Below are positions 27,472 to 36,915 of a stretch of 64,000 bases of DNA, one piece after another. Made by a program: the position numbers and the translations under genes. The stretch is from an uncultured Ruminococcus sp. (GTDB taxonomy: Bacteria; Bacillota; Clostridia; Oscillospirales; Acutalibacteraceae). Numbering within the stretch: the stretch's first letter is position 1; every line of letters begins with the position of its first letter. The DNA is taken from assembly GCA_902765855.1 (NCBI GenBank), contig CACXBF010000008.1, positions 1 to 64,000 on the forward strand. Reading direction: 5' to 3'. The notes beneath the pieces were generated by a model, which did no database searches, had not been told where the DNA came from, and worked only from the letters and a program-made list of their open reading frames with translations.

Positions 27472-27500
27472 ATGATACTATTTCAAATGAATAAATTCAA
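27472..27500 (-). promoter_or_regulatory. Promoter of the S66 peptidase gene
   Basis: Reading on the minus strand: TTGAAT (27500-27495), 17-base spacer, TATCAT (27477-27472). It lies 37 bases upstream of the start codon. The 230 bases between this and the divergent promoter at 27737 are very AT-rich, and I see nothing else in them. Confidence 0.65.
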
Positions 27501-27736
27501 GATTTAAAAATGATTTAGCAATATAATAAATAGTAAAATAAGATTTTAGTATAAAATTTATTTTACTATATTATATAAGATTTTTAAAATTATATTCCAA
27601 ATGTTGTAAATAATAAAAATTATTTAAAAAGATAAACGGCGAATTTTTTCCATAAAATCAGCAATAATTATATTATGACAAATTCAATTATACATTATAC
27701 AAATTCAAAAATCCTAAAAAAATTGAAAGATAGCAT

Positions 27737-27765
27737 TTGACAATAGCGTATAAGTGTATTATAAT
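27737..27765 (+). promoter_or_regulatory. Promoter of the acyl-CoA synthetase gene
   Basis: TTGACA (27737-27742), 17-base spacer, TATAAT (27760-27765): a consensus promoter. The leader to the ATG is about 103 bases. It has a weak ATTTTCGCGAAAT palindrome (about 27781-27793) just after the start point, a possible operator. Confidence 0.8.
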
Positions 27766-27874
27766 GAAATTAATCCACCGATTTTCGCGAAATTTTAAGA
27801 TTAAAAGTTACTTTTGTGTAAATTTTACGACATATCGTATTATATAAAAATTTATTCAGAAAAGGAAGTTAAGT

Positions 27875-29548
27875 ATGTTACTACACAAATTCTTACCGAG
27901 AACCGAATTTGACTCATATGAGGATTTTAAGGCTAATTATAAGGTCAATATCCCAGAGGATTTCAACTTTGGTTTTGATGTTGTTGACGCCTGGGCAGAG
28001 GCTGATGAAAACAAGAAAGCTCTTGTATGGTGTAATGACCACGGCGAAGAAAAAACATTTACGTTTAGTGATATTAGCCGTCTTTCAAATAAGACTGCTA
28101 ACTATTTCAGAAGTCTTGGTATCAAAAAAGGCGATGTAGTTATGATGATACTTCGTCGTCGTTGGGAATACTGGATTTGTGCAACCGCACTTCATAAGGT
28201 TGGCGCTATTTTAATTCCAGGTTCACTTCAGCTTACTAAGAAAGATATAGTTTATAGAGGTAATTCAGCTGAGGTTAAGGCTATTATCTGTATAAATGAT
28301 GATTTTGTTATCAATCAGGTTGAAGCGTCTGAAAAGGAAATTCCAACACTTGAAAATAAAATTGTTGTTGGCGAGCCTCGTGACGGTTGGCGTTTCTTTG
28401 AAGATGAAATCGAACCTTTCTCAGATAAATTCCCTCGTCCAACAGGCGACCAGGCTACTAACTGGAACGATATTATGCTTGTTTACTTCACAAGTGGTAC
28501 AACAGGTATGCCAAAGATGGTTCAGCACAATTTTGCTCACCCTCTCGGACACATTGTTACAGCTAAATATTGGCAAATGGTTCAGGAAGATAAGCTCCAT
28601 ATGAGTGTTTCTGACTCAGGTTGGGCTAAGTTCGGCTGGGGTAAAATTTACGGTCAATGGATTTGCGGTGCAGTTATCTTCGCTTATGATATGGATAAAT
28701 TTATCCCTGCAAAGCTCCTTGAAGTTATTTCTAAGTATAAGATTACTACTTTCTGTGCACCTCCTACAATGTACAGATTTATGCTTCAAGAGGACTTGAA
28801 AAAGTACGACCTTTCAAGCATTCAGCGTTGCTGCACAGCAGGTGAACCTCTTAATCCTGAGGTTATCAAGAAATGGCAAGAATATACAGGTCACTTCATT
28901 TATGAAGGTTTCGGTCAAAGTGAAGGCAGCGTTCTTCTCGCCAATTTCCAATGGTTTGAGCCTCGTCTTGGTTCAACAGGTAAGCCATCACCTATTTATG
29001 ACATTCACCTTGTTGACAAGGATGGAAACGATGTTAAGCCAGGCGAGGAAGGCTCTATCGTCGTTATGGATGTTAAGAATCATCCTCCTGTCGGTCTTTT
29101 CACAGGTTACTACAAAAACCCTGAGATGACAGAAGAAAAGCTTCTCGGAAAGTTCTACAACACTGATGATATGGCATCTTGCGATGAAGACGGCTACTAT
29201 TGCTTTATCGGTCGTGACGATGATGTTATCAAGTGCTCCGGTTACCGCATTGGACCTTTCGAGGTTGAAAGCGCATTGCTTGAGCATCCATCTGTTGTTG
29301 AGTGTGCTATTACAGGCGCTCCGGACCCGATTCGTGGTCAGGTTGTTAAGGCAACAGTTGTTCTTGCAGCTGGTTATACACCAAGCGAAGAACTTAAAAA
29401 GGAACTTCAAAGCCATGTTAAGAGAGTAACTGCTCCTTATAAATATCCAAGAGTTATTGAGTTTGTTGATGAACTTCCTAAGACACTTGGAGGTAAGATT
29501 AAGCGTGGTCAAATCCGTAAGTCTGATGAGGACGCAGCTAATAAATAA
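27875..29548 (+). CDS. AMP-forming acyl-CoA synthetase (ANL superfamily, medium-chain type)
   Basis: A 557-residue protein with an AAGGAAG site. ANL enzymes activate a carboxylate with ATP and transfer it to CoA. Motifs in order: ATP loop YFTSGTTGMPKM (about residue 205), YEGFGQSEG (about residue 347), the hinge region FIGRDDDVIKCSGYRIGP and the catalytic Lys in LPKTLGGKIKRGQ near the C-terminus. Length and the GYRIGPFEVE motif fit the medium-chain/acetyl group (MACS, AcsA-like). The exact acid is not decidable; butyrate, branched-chain or aromatic acids are all plausible in a gut anaerobe. Single-gene unit with a consensus promoter and a terminator. Its regular, frequent codons suggest strong expression. 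Confidence 0.9.
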   Translation: MLLHKFLPRTEFDSYEDFKANYKVNIPEDFNFGFDVVDAWAEADENKKALVWCNDHGEEKTFTFSDISRLSNKTANYFRSLGIKKGDVVMMILRRRWEYWICATALHKVGAILIPGSLQLTKKDIVYRGNSAEVKAIICINDDFVINQVEASEKEIPTLENKIVVGEPRDGWRFFEDEIEPFSDKFPRPTGDQATNWNDIMLVYFTSGTTGMPKMVQHNFAHPLGHIVTAKYWQMVQEDKLHMSVSDSGWAKFGWGKIYGQWICGAVIFAYDMDKFIPAKLLEVISKYKITTFCAPPTMYRFMLQEDLKKYDLSSIQRCCTAGEPLNPEVIKKWQEYTGHFIYEGFGQSEGSVLLANFQWFEPRLGSTGKPSPIYDIHLVDKDGNDVKPGEEGSIVVMDVKNHPPVGLFTGYYKNPEMTEEKLLGKFYNTDDMASCDEDGYYCFIGRDDDVIKCSGYRIGPFEVESALLEHPSVVECAITGAPDPIRGQVVKATVVLAAGYTPSEELKKELQSHVKRVTAPYKYPRVIEFVDELPKTLGGKIKRGQIRKSDEDAANK

Positions 29549-29570
29549 ATTTTAATCGAATATAATTACT

Positions 29571-29609
29571 AAAAGGCTAACCGATTTTATTGTGAATTGG
29601 TTAGCCTTT
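29571..29609 (+). terminator. Terminator after acyl-CoA synthetase
   Basis: AAAGGCTAACCGATT-TTATTGTG-AATTGGTTAGCCTTT, a long near-perfect stem with a short 3' T run. Confidence 0.8.
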
Positions 29610-29617
29610 GCATATTA

Positions 29618-30130
29618 AACGGAGTGCCTCCGCTCCCAGGACGCGGAATCGCTCGACAAGTCTCGCTCGTAGAGAATTAGACAAGATTATTGCCGCGGTC
29701 GATGAATTTTCCAATGAACTACCGATTAGTTTCATAACTTATCTAAGACAATTAAAAGTTTCGCGCGAGCCTTTTCAAAGGCTCGCGGATTCCAAAGGCA
29801 GAGCCTTTGGTGAGTTTTAAGGGCGAAGCCCTTAACCTGTTTTGCTCCCTTAGGGGTGAACTTTGTTTGCCTCTAAATTCTTTTGTTAGCACCATTAGTT
29901 ATTAGGTGCGGACAAAGTCCGCACTTAGAAAGCAAAGAATGTTAAGGGCGTTGCCCTTAAAACCCATGAGGGACTCCGTCCCTCAACCCTGCAAGCTTTT
30001 GGAAAAGCTTGTGCAAAACTTTTCGGCGAGCCGCCGCTCCCAAGACGCGGAATCGCTCGGCTTTGCCTCGCTCGTAGTTGATTAGATAAGATTGTTTCCG
30101 CGGTTAAAGTAATTACCAGTGAATTACTTT
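29618..30130. repeat. Intergenic modular hairpin repeat, copies 4a (forward) and 4b (inverted)
   Basis: 29618-29880 forward: the GACGCGGAATCGCTCGACAAG module, then GACAATTAAAAGTTTCGC with CGAGCC..GGCTCG, the CCAAAGGC-AGA-GCCTTTGG hairpin and AAGGGCGAAGCCCTT. 29941-30130 is inverted: bases 29941-29992 are an exact 52-base reverse complement of 51440-51491, 21 kb away. They are followed by an inverted AAGCTTTT..AAAAGCTT hairpin and a second GACGCGGAATCGCTCG module. GTGCGGAC-AAA-GTCCGCAC lies between the two halves. No coding potential. Confidence 0.85.
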
Positions 30131-30214
30131 TTAGATAGAAGTAACTTCATTGTGCATAATGCTGAAAATTGCTTTTAATTATGTGCAGTTTGCACGAAGA
30201 TTTCCGTTTTGCTG

Positions 30215-30243
30215 TTGACTTAATCTTAATAATATTAGATAAT
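30215..30243 (+). promoter_or_regulatory. Promoter of the yicC-gmk operon
   Basis: TTGACT (30215-30220), 17-base spacer, GATAAT (30238-30243). It lies about 70 bases upstream of the yicC start and just downstream of repeat copy 4b, so it probably drives the long housekeeping operon. Confidence 0.65.
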
Positions 30244-30315
30244 ATATTAGTAGATTTCTTGAAATTTCGAGAAATGAATATTATCTTATCCCATAATAGA
30301 AACGAGATGATAAAA

Positions 30316-31194
30316 ATGATAAAGAGTATGACAGGCTTTGGAAGGTTTGAGGGTACTGCTGGAGGAAGAACTATTTCTGTTGAGATTAAAACGGTAAATC
30401 ATAGATTTCTTGACTTTACTTGCAAGACTAACCGAGGATATGGCTTTCTTGAGGAGCGTTTAAAAGGCTTTATATCTGATTATATTGCAAGAGGTAAGGT
30501 TGATGTTTTTGTAGGAGTTTCTGAGGACGAAAACACAGAATCTATTGTTCAAATCAATCATTCGCTTGCCGCAGGCTATGTAAATGCTTTGCATGAGCTT
30601 GCACAAAAGTACAATATAAGAGAGGATATTTCAGTTTCACTTCTCTCAAGATATAATGATGTTCTTACTGTTCGTAAGCCTCCTGAGGACGAAGAGCAGG
30701 TATGGCTTTTGGTTAAGGAATGTGCTGAAAAGGCAGTTTCCGGACTTGTAGCTATGAGAGAAAAAGAGGGTGAAAAGCTGAAAGAAGATGTTCTTTCGCG
30801 CTGTGATATAATACTTTCTCTTGTTGAAAGTGTTGAAGAACGTTCTCCCAAAACAGTTGAAGAATATCGCCAGAAGCTTGTACTTCGTATGCAGGAGATT
30901 CTCAACGGAGTAGAAATTGATGAACAGAGGATTCTTACAGAGGCAGCAATTTTTGCTGATAAAACTGCTGTTGCTGAAGAAACAATACGCTTGCGTTCAC
31001 ATATTGCTCAGATGCACGAAATGCTTGAAAGCGATGTGCCAATCGGACGAAAGCTTGATTTTATCGTACAAGAAATGAACCGAGAGGCAAATACAATCGG
31101 CTCTAAGGTCAGTGACGCTGATTTGGCGCATATTGTCGTTGACATTAAAGGCGAGATAGAAAAGATTCGTGAGCAGATTCAGAATATTGAATGA
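30316..31194 (+). CDS. yicC: YicC/YloC family endoribonuclease
   Basis: About 292 residues. The start is set by the family's invariant N-terminus MIKSMTGFGR, preceded by GAGATGAT; in-frame upstream codons are noncoding leader. Other conserved parts: VEIKTVNHRFLD and the C-terminal GRKLDFIVQEMNREANTIGSK. Members are RNases that act in RNA turnover in Escherichia coli and Bacillus; the role here is by homology. It is the first gene of the operon, with remA 13 bases downstream, the same order as yloC-remA-gmk in Bacillus subtilis. Confidence 0.93.
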   Translation: MIKSMTGFGRFEGTAGGRTISVEIKTVNHRFLDFTCKTNRGYGFLEERLKGFISDYIARGKVDVFVGVSEDENTESIVQINHSLAAGYVNALHELAQKYNIREDISVSLLSRYNDVLTVRKPPEDEEQVWLLVKECAEKAVSGLVAMREKEGEKLKEDVLSRCDIILSLVESVEERSPKTVEEYRQKLVLRMQEILNGVEIDEQRILTEAAIFADKTAVAEETIRLRSHIAQMHEMLESDVPIGRKLDFIVQEMNREANTIGSKVSDADLAHIVVDIKGEIEKIREQIQNIE

Positions 31195-31206
31195 TGAGGG
31201 ATTAAG

Positions 31207-31491
31207 ATGCGACTTATCAATATAGGATATGGAAATCTTATTTCGTCCGAAAGAATGATAAGTGTTGTTTCGCCTGATGCCGCACCTATTAAGCGTATGG
31301 TTCAGGATGCAAGAGACAGAGGAACACTTATTGATGCAAGTTGTGGAAGAAAAACTAAAGCAGTTATATTTACCGATAACGGTTATATCGTTTTATCAGC
31401 TTTGCAGCCGGAAACGATAGCTAATCGTGCTAATAGTAAAGAAGAAAATTCTGACAAGGTTATAGAAAGGAGAAATTTTAATGAAGAATAA
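31207..31491 (+). CDS. remA: RemA-like regulatory protein (DUF370)
   Basis: A 94-residue protein that begins [18 protein letters not shown], the DUF370/RemA signature, and contains [19 protein letters not shown]. In Bacillus subtilis RemA is a DNA-binding activator of biofilm matrix and osmoprotection genes and forms oligomeric rings. The last 20 residues are a hydrophilic tail specific to this protein. It overlaps gmk by 11 bases, which points to translational coupling. A biofilm role in this organism is inference, of interest given the large surface-protein locus at the left end. Confidence 0.92.
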   Translation: MRLINIGYGNLISSERMISVVSPDAAPIKRMVQDARDRGTLIDASCGRKTKAVIFTDNGYIVLSALQPETIANRANSKEENSDKVIERRNFNEE

Positions 31492-32071
31492 AGGCTTATT
31501 GTTTATACTTTCAGGTCCTTCCGGAGCAGGAAAAGGAACTCTCGTAAAGGAGCTTGTAAAGCTACCTGAAAACGAAGTTTCTGTATCTGTTACGACAAGA
31601 AAACCAAGAGAGGGAGAAATTGATGGTGTACATTATCATTTCTTTACAGTAGATAAATTCAGAAAGCTTATAGATGAAAACGGATTTCTTGAGTATGCAC
31701 AATATTGTGAAAACTACTATGGAACTCCTCTTGCACAGATTGAAAAGTGGCTTTCTGAGGGCAAAAATGTAATTCTTGAAATTGATGTTCAAGGGTGCCG
31801 TCAGGTTAAGGCAAAGCGTCCTGAGACTGTTACATTATTCATCGCACCACCTTCTATGGAGGTTCTTGAACATAGACTCAGAAATAGAGGTACAGAGGAT
31901 GAGAAAACTATCCAGAAGCGCCTGAATGCTGCTAAGAGCGAAATGCAAAAAGCGGGTGAATATGACTATGTGGTCATAAATGGCCCTATTGAAGAATGTG
32001 TTGAAGATGTTCTTGCAATTTTCAAGGCTGAGAATATCAAGGCTCAAAATTCAGAAAGTATTAACCTTTAA
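31481..32071 (+). CDS. gmk: Guanylate kinase
   Basis: A 196-residue protein; converts GMP to GDP with ATP. The N-terminal P-loop [10 protein letters not shown] (about residues 11-20), the GMP-binding [19 protein letters not shown] and [14 protein letters not shown] are all present. It overlaps remA, from which an AGAAAGGAG site for gmk is also read. The C-terminal 15 residues extend beyond the usual end. Part of the housekeeping operon in its conserved place before rpoZ. Confidence 0.97.
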   Translation: MKNKGLLFILSGPSGAGKGTLVKELVKLPENEVSVSVTTRKPREGEIDGVHYHFFTVDKFRKLIDENGFLEYAQYCENYYGTPLAQIEKWLSEGKNVILEIDVQGCRQVKAKRPETVTLFIAPPSMEVLEHRLRNRGTEDEKTIQKRLNAAKSEMQKAGEYDYVVINGPIEECVEDVLAIFKAENIKAQNSESINL

Positions 32072-32148
32072 TTGATTATAGATAAAATTTATTAAGGCGA
32101 AGGTTTTGACTATTCGCCGCTGATATTATATTTTTGAGGTGTATTATA

Positions 32149-32352
32149 ATGATAAAATCATCACTTGACGATATGTTAATGGGAAGACAGAGCCGTTATG
32201 CTCTTGTTATTGCAGTTGCTAAGAGAGCAAGAGAACTTTCAGAGGAAATGGCTGAGGGTAAGATTGAAAAGAATGAAAAGCCTGTTCTCGTAGCTTATGA
32301 GGAATTTAAAAATCATAAGTATGCTATCTATGAAGCGGAAGTAGATGACTAA
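32149..32352 (+). CDS. rpoZ: RNA polymerase omega subunit
   Basis: 67 residues from the ATG at 32149, which has a TGAGGTG site; the in-frame TTG at 32134 overlaps that site and is unlikely. The motif RYALVIAVAKRAREL is the omega core helix that holds the beta' subunit. Omega stabilises RNA polymerase and, in many bacteria, contributes to ppGpp response. It overlaps priA by 8 bases. In Bacillus coaBC lies between rpoZ and priA; it is absent here. Confidence 0.93.
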   Translation: MIKSSLDDMLMGRQSRYALVIAVAKRARELSEEMAEGKIEKNEKPVLVAYEEFKNHKYAIYEAEVDD

Positions 32353-34792
32353 GCTTATTGCAGGAATTGCCGTTGAAAAAACGGCTCTCCACTTTGATAA
32401 AATTTACGATTATATAATTCCGGAAAACCTTTTGGAATCGGCACAGGTAGGCTGTCGTGTTATAGTTCCGTTTGGAAATAGTCCAAGGAGACAGGGCATA
32501 ATTGTTTCAATCTTTGAGGAAAAAGAGGCTAAAAAAGGTCTTAAAAAAATAAAAGAATTGCTCGATAGCGAGCCTGTTCTTTCTAAAGAAATGCTTGCTA
32601 TGGCTAAATTTATGAAGGAACGCTATTATTGTACCTTTTATGAGGCTTGTGCGGCAATGCTGCCTGCCGGCTTGGGTATGAAGCTGACATATGCTTATAC
32701 CTATACTCAAGACGGTGCAGAGGCTGAAAATCTTTCTGCTGATGAGAGTATGCTTATAAACTTTCTTATGGTAAGAAAAAAGCCGGTAAGACACGATATT
32801 CTATTGAAGAATATGGGCTTTTCTGATGACGGCATTTTGATTAAGTTATGCAAAAAGGGCTATATTCTGAAAAAAGAAGTTATTAAGAAACGCTTTCTTG
32901 AACCGACCATAAAAATGGTTCGTATATGTGAGGATGCAGATATTCCAGAAAGGTTATCACCTAAGCAAAGCGAGGTTATTTCACTTTTACAGACGGCCGG
33001 AGAATGTTCTGTTAAGGAACTTAATTACTTTCTTGGTGTAACTTCGGCGGTTTCAGACGGTCTTGTCAAAAAGGGAATATGCGAATATTTCGAGGAGGAA
33101 GCTCCAAAATATATTCCAAGTGTAGAATCCAAGCCAAAGCAACAACCTGTAATATTTCTTACTGACGAACAGCAGAAAGCTTATGACGATTTACTCGAAA
33201 GACAAAATTCCGGAAAGGCGTCTGTTTCCTTACTCTATGGAATTACAGGAAGTGGAAAAACTTCTGTATTTATGAAGTTGATAGATAATGCGATTGATGT
33301 AAATAACGGAAATGTCATTGTAATGGTTCCGGAAATTTCACTGACACCACAGCTTTTGGACAAGTTTACTACACGCTACGGCGATAGAGTTGCTATATTT
33401 CATAGTGGATTGCCGATTGGCAAGCGTCTTGAAGAATGGAAGCGTGTCAAAAATGGCGAGGCGAAAATAGCTGTCGGAACTCGTTCCGCAATATTTGCAC
33501 CATTTGATAAAATTTCGCTCATTGTAATGGACGAAGAACAGGAATATACCTATAAATCTTCTGCAACACCGAGATTTCACGCAAGAGAACTCGCAAAATT
33601 TCGTTGTGCTGAGAATAATTGTTTACTCTTACTTTCTTCTGCGACACCTTCTGTTGAAAGTTTTTACTTCGCAAATGAGGGAAGATACGGCTTGCAAATC
33701 TTAAAAACAAGATACGGCACAGCCAAATTGCCAGAAGTAATAACAGCAGATATGAATATTGAGCAAGAACAGGGCAATATGAGTGCGTATAGCTCAAAAT
33801 TGCTTGGGTCTATTGAGGAAAATCTGAAAAATCAAAAGCAATCTATTATTCTTTTGAATAGGCGTGGTCATAATACCTTTGTTTCGTGCCGTTCGTGCAA
33901 GGAGGTTATATCTTGTCCGAACTGCTCAATTTCGCTGACCTATCATTCTGCGAATCATAGGTTGATGTGTCACTATTGCGGATATTCTATTCCTGTTCCG
34001 AAAAAGTGTCCTGCTTGCGGAAGTGAAAAACTTCGTTTCGGCGGAACTGGTACTCAAAGGGCAGAGGAAGAACTTTCGGAAATTTTCCCAAGTGCAAGAG
34101 TTCTTAGGCTTGATACAGATTCTACTATGCAGAGATTTGCTTATGAGAAAAAGCTTGCACAATTTGCGAATGGTGAATATGATATTCTGCTTGGAACGCA
34201 GATGGTTGCAAAGGGACTTGATTTTCCGAATGTAACTCTTGTCGGAGTTATAAATGCAGACCAGATGCTTTATGGCGGAGATTTCAGAAGTTATGAGAGA
34301 GCATTTTCGCTCTTGACACAGGTTGTCGGTCGTTCGGGCAGAGGTGATTTCGAGGGAAAGGCCATTATTCAGACCTATGCTCCTGAGAATCCTATTATAG
34401 CTCTTGCAAAATCTCAGAATTATGATAAATTTTATAGTAGTGAGATTAAGCTAAGAAAGGCAATGATATATCCGCCGTTTTCGGATATAGGTGTTGTGGC
34501 TTTTGTCGGAACAAACAGAAATCTTGTTGAAAAATCAGCACAGCATTTTTCGGAGCTTTTAAAAGAAAAGCTCGCTAATGAATATAAGGGTATGCCCCTT
34601 GTTATATTAGGTCCTGCACCTGCGCTTGTTTCTAAAATAAGCAATAAATACAGGTACAGACTTATATTGAAATTCAGAAATAATAAGGCATTTCGCAGTC
34701 TTTTATCATCTTTACTTTGTGAACTTGGTGCAGACAGAAATTATTCTGAGGTTACTATTTATGCAGATATTAACCCGGAAAATGTAATGTGA
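32345..34792 (+). CDS. priA: Primosomal protein N' (replication restart helicase PriA)
   Basis: A protein of 815 residues that reloads the replisome at stalled forks. N-terminal 3'-DNA-binding domain, then the helicase core with Walker A LLYGITGSGKTSVF, Walker B IVMDEEQEYTYKS, and the zinc-binding insertion with four CxxC pairs (CRSCKEVISCPNC, CHYCGYSIPVPKKCPAC). Helicase motif V/VI region GTQMVAKGLDFPNV and QVVGRSGRG is intact. The ATG overlaps the rpoZ end, so no separate ribosome site is needed beyond AAGCGGAAG. Followed 25 bases later by def. Confidence 0.97.
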   Translation: MTKLIAGIAVEKTALHFDKIYDYIIPENLLESAQVGCRVIVPFGNSPRRQGIIVSIFEEKEAKKGLKKIKELLDSEPVLSKEMLAMAKFMKERYYCTFYEACAAMLPAGLGMKLTYAYTYTQDGAEAENLSADESMLINFLMVRKKPVRHDILLKNMGFSDDGILIKLCKKGYILKKEVIKKRFLEPTIKMVRICEDADIPERLSPKQSEVISLLQTAGECSVKELNYFLGVTSAVSDGLVKKGICEYFEEEAPKYIPSVESKPKQQPVIFLTDEQQKAYDDLLERQNSGKASVSLLYGITGSGKTSVFMKLIDNAIDVNNGNVIVMVPEISLTPQLLDKFTTRYGDRVAIFHSGLPIGKRLEEWKRVKNGEAKIAVGTRSAIFAPFDKISLIVMDEEQEYTYKSSATPRFHARELAKFRCAENNCLLLLSSATPSVESFYFANEGRYGLQILKTRYGTAKLPEVITADMNIEQEQGNMSAYSSKLLGSIEENLKNQKQSIILLNRRGHNTFVSCRSCKEVISCPNCSISLTYHSANHRLMCHYCGYSIPVPKKCPACGSEKLRFGGTGTQRAEEELSEIFPSARVLRLDTDSTMQRFAYEKKLAQFANGEYDILLGTQMVAKGLDFPNVTLVGVINADQMLYGGDFRSYERAFSLLTQVVGRSGRGDFEGKAIIQTYAPENPIIALAKSQNYDKFYSSEIKLRKAMIYPPFSDIGVVAFVGTNRNLVEKSAQHFSELLKEKLANEYKGMPLVILGPAPALVSKISNKYRYRLILKFRNNKAFRSLLSSLLCELGADRNYSEVTIYADINPENVM

Positions 34793-34817
34793 TTTGCCGA
34801 AAAGGAGTCTTTAAACT

Positions 34818-35285
34818 ATGGCACTTAGAAATATTGTTAAAGAGGGCGACGAAATTTTAACAAAAAAATGCCGTCCTGTTGAAAAGTTTGACGAAAGACT
34901 TGCATCTTTGCTTGACGATATGTACGAAACAATGATGGCAGGAAATGGTGTTGGTCTTGCTGCACCACAGGTAGGTATGCTAAGACGAGCATTTGTTATA
35001 GACATCGGCGAAGGTAAGCTTGAGTTTGTCAACCCTGAAATTATTAAGACAAGCGGCAGACAAGAAACAGGCGAAGGCTGTCTTTCCTGCCCCGGTGAAT
35101 ACGGAATAACTGTTCGTCCGAGATTTGTTACTGTTAAGGCTCAGGACAGAAACGGCAAGGAATTTACTATGGACGCTTCTGATTTGCTTGCAAAGGCAAT
35201 TTGCCACGAAAATGACCACCTTGATGGAATACTTTTCAAGGCTCATGTAATAAGAATGTTAGATGAGGACGAATTGGAGGGATAA
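34818..35285 (+). CDS. def: Peptide deformylase
   Basis: A 155-residue metalloenzyme that removes the formyl group from N-terminal Met. All three motifs are present: GVGLAAPQVG, EGCLSCPGEYG (metal Cys) and HENDHLDG (HExxH). The short length and lack of insertion fit the type 1 form. AAAGGAG site. It is followed 3 bases later by fmt, which attaches the same formyl group to initiator tRNA. Confidence 0.97.
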   Translation: MALRNIVKEGDEILTKKCRPVEKFDERLASLLDDMYETMMAGNGVGLAAPQVGMLRRAFVIDIGEGKLEFVNPEIIKTSGRQETGEGCLSCPGEYGITVRPRFVTVKAQDRNGKEFTMDASDLLAKAICHENDHLDGILFKAHVIRMLDEDELEG

Positions 35286-35288
35286 ATA

Positions 35289-36203
35289 TTGCGAATAGTA
35301 TTTATGGGTACTCCTGAATTTGCTGTTCCTTGCTTATCAGCCCTTATTGAAAAATATGAGGTTCTTGCTGTTTTTACTCAACCGGATAAACCAAAGGGCA
35401 GAAAGCAGATTCTTACACCGCCTCCGGTTAAAGAAGAGGCTTTAAAGCATAATATCCCGATTTATCAGCCAAAAACTCTCAAGGACGGCGAGGCTTTTAA
35501 GATTCTTTCAGAGATTAAGCCTGATGTCATTGTAGTAGTTGCATATGGTAAAATCTTGCCTAAGGAAATTCTTGAATTGCCGAAATATGGCTGTATAAAT
35601 GTTCACGCTTCACTTTTGCCTAAGTATCGTGGAGCGGCTCCGATTCAGTGGTCAATCATTGACGGCGAAAAGGAAACAGGCGTTACAGCTATGCAGATGG
35701 ATATTGGTCTTGATACGGGAGATATGATTAAATCTGCATCACTTACTATTGGTGAGAATGAAACTGCCGATGAACTTCACGACAGACTTTCCGCACTCGG
35801 TGCAAAGCTTATTATTGAAACACTTGAATCTGTTGAAAATGGTACAGCAACACGCACAAAGCAAGATGATAGCTTATCTAATTATGCGTCTATGCTTTCT
35901 AAGGACATTTCACCGATTGATTTTACACAATCTGCACAAGCAGTTCATAACAAGGTCAGAGGACTTAACTCTTGGCCGTCTGCAACTGCGATTATGGATG
36001 GTAAGCGTATAAAGATTCATAAGACAAGGCTTGCTGATGCTTGCGGACAGGCCGGAGAAATAGTTTCGCTTGAACCTTTTATTGTAACTTGTGGGAGTGG
36101 TGCTATTGAAATTCTTGAACTTCAGCCTGAGGGCAAAAAGAAAATGAATGCGGCGGACTTTTTGAGAGGCCATAAAACAGAACTTCATTCATTTTTGAAA
36201 TAA
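35289..36203 (+). CDS. fmt: Methionyl-tRNA formyltransferase
   Basis: A 304-residue protein from a TTG start with a GGAGGG site 9 bases upstream. Begins MRIVFMGTPEFAVP, the family N-terminus. The 10-formyltetrahydrofolate-binding/catalytic segment HASLLPKYRGAAPIQW and the distal catalytic Asp in MDIGLDTGDM are intact, followed by the C-terminal OB-type tRNA-binding domain with VRGLNSWPSA. It acts with def in the formylation cycle of translation initiation. Confidence 0.97.
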   Translation: MRIVFMGTPEFAVPCLSALIEKYEVLAVFTQPDKPKGRKQILTPPPVKEEALKHNIPIYQPKTLKDGEAFKILSEIKPDVIVVVAYGKILPKEILELPKYGCINVHASLLPKYRGAAPIQWSIIDGEKETGVTAMQMDIGLDTGDMIKSASLTIGENETADELHDRLSALGAKLIIETLESVENGTATRTKQDDSLSNYASMLSKDISPIDFTQSAQAVHNKVRGLNSWPSATAIMDGKRIKIHKTRLADACGQAGEIVSLEPFIVTCGSGAIEILELQPEGKKKMNAADFLRGHKTELHSFLK

Positions 36204-36215
36204 GGAGATTTTTGT

Positions 36216-36914
36216 ATGGGATTTTATTATTTTGATTATACTTATCTGCTATTTGTAGTTCCCGGACTTTTGATTTCGATTTATGCACAATATTGTGTTT
36301 CGACTGCTTTTAATAAGTATTCTAAGGTTAGAAATTCTGCAGCTATGTCGGGTAGAAATGCCGCTGAAATGGTTCTTAGAATGAATAATGTTCCGCCTAT
36401 TCCGATAAATCCGATAAGCGGAAATATGAATGACCACTTTGACCCCCGTTCAAATTCTATAAGACTTTCTGACCCTGTTTATAACAAGACAACAGTTACA
36501 GCAATGTGCGTTGCGGCACATGAAGCAGGACACGCCGTACAACACGCAACAAGCTATGCACCTATGACTATAAGACGAGCATTAGTTCCAATAACACAAA
36601 TAAGCTCATCTCTTGCTTGGCCAATGGTTTTAATAGGCTTGATACTTCCTGTACAATATGATTTCTTCATTTACCTTGGAATTTTGCTCTATGGCGTAGC
36701 ACTTCTTTTCTCTATCGTTACACTTCCTGTTGAATTTAATGCAAGCCGCAAAGCAATGGTTGCACTTGAAAATTCAGGTCTTTGTACTGCGGAAGAATTG
36801 GCAGGAGCAAAAAAGGTACTTCGTGCGGCCGCTATGACCTATGTAGCATCTACACTTACAGCAATGCTCAATTTGCTCAGAATTATTTTTATAGCAAATA
36901 ACAGACGGAGATAG
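36216..36914 (+). CDS. Membrane zinc metallopeptidase, YugP family
   Basis: A 232-residue protein with a TAAGGAG site. An N-terminal membrane helix (about residues 6-26) precedes the zinc motif HEAGHAVQH (H102, E103, H106); two or three further helices follow at about residues 125-175 and at the C-terminus. This matches the Zn_peptidase_2 (YugP) family of integral-membrane metalloproteases, whose substrates are unknown. It sits between fmt and rsmB, a place common in Clostridia but not in Bacillus subtilis. The rsmB start codon is only one base after its stop, so the two genes are coupled. Confidence 0.9.
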   Translation: MGFYYFDYTYLLFVVPGLLISIYAQYCVSTAFNKYSKVRNSAAMSGRNAAEMVLRMNNVPPIPINPISGNMNDHFDPRSNSIRLSDPVYNKTTVTAMCVAAHEAGHAVQHATSYAPMTIRRALVPITQISSSLAWPMVLIGLILPVQYDFFIYLGILLYGVALLFSIVTLPVEFNASRKAMVALENSGLCTAEELAGAKKVLRAAAMTYVASTLTAMLNLLRIIFIANNRRR

Positions 36915-36915
36915 T

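Noticed and set aside
29608-29820. 70-codon ORF in the 29.7 kb gap
   Set aside because: Made of the GACGCGGAATCGCTCG and GAGCC/GGCTC modules that recur elsewhere as noncoding repeats.
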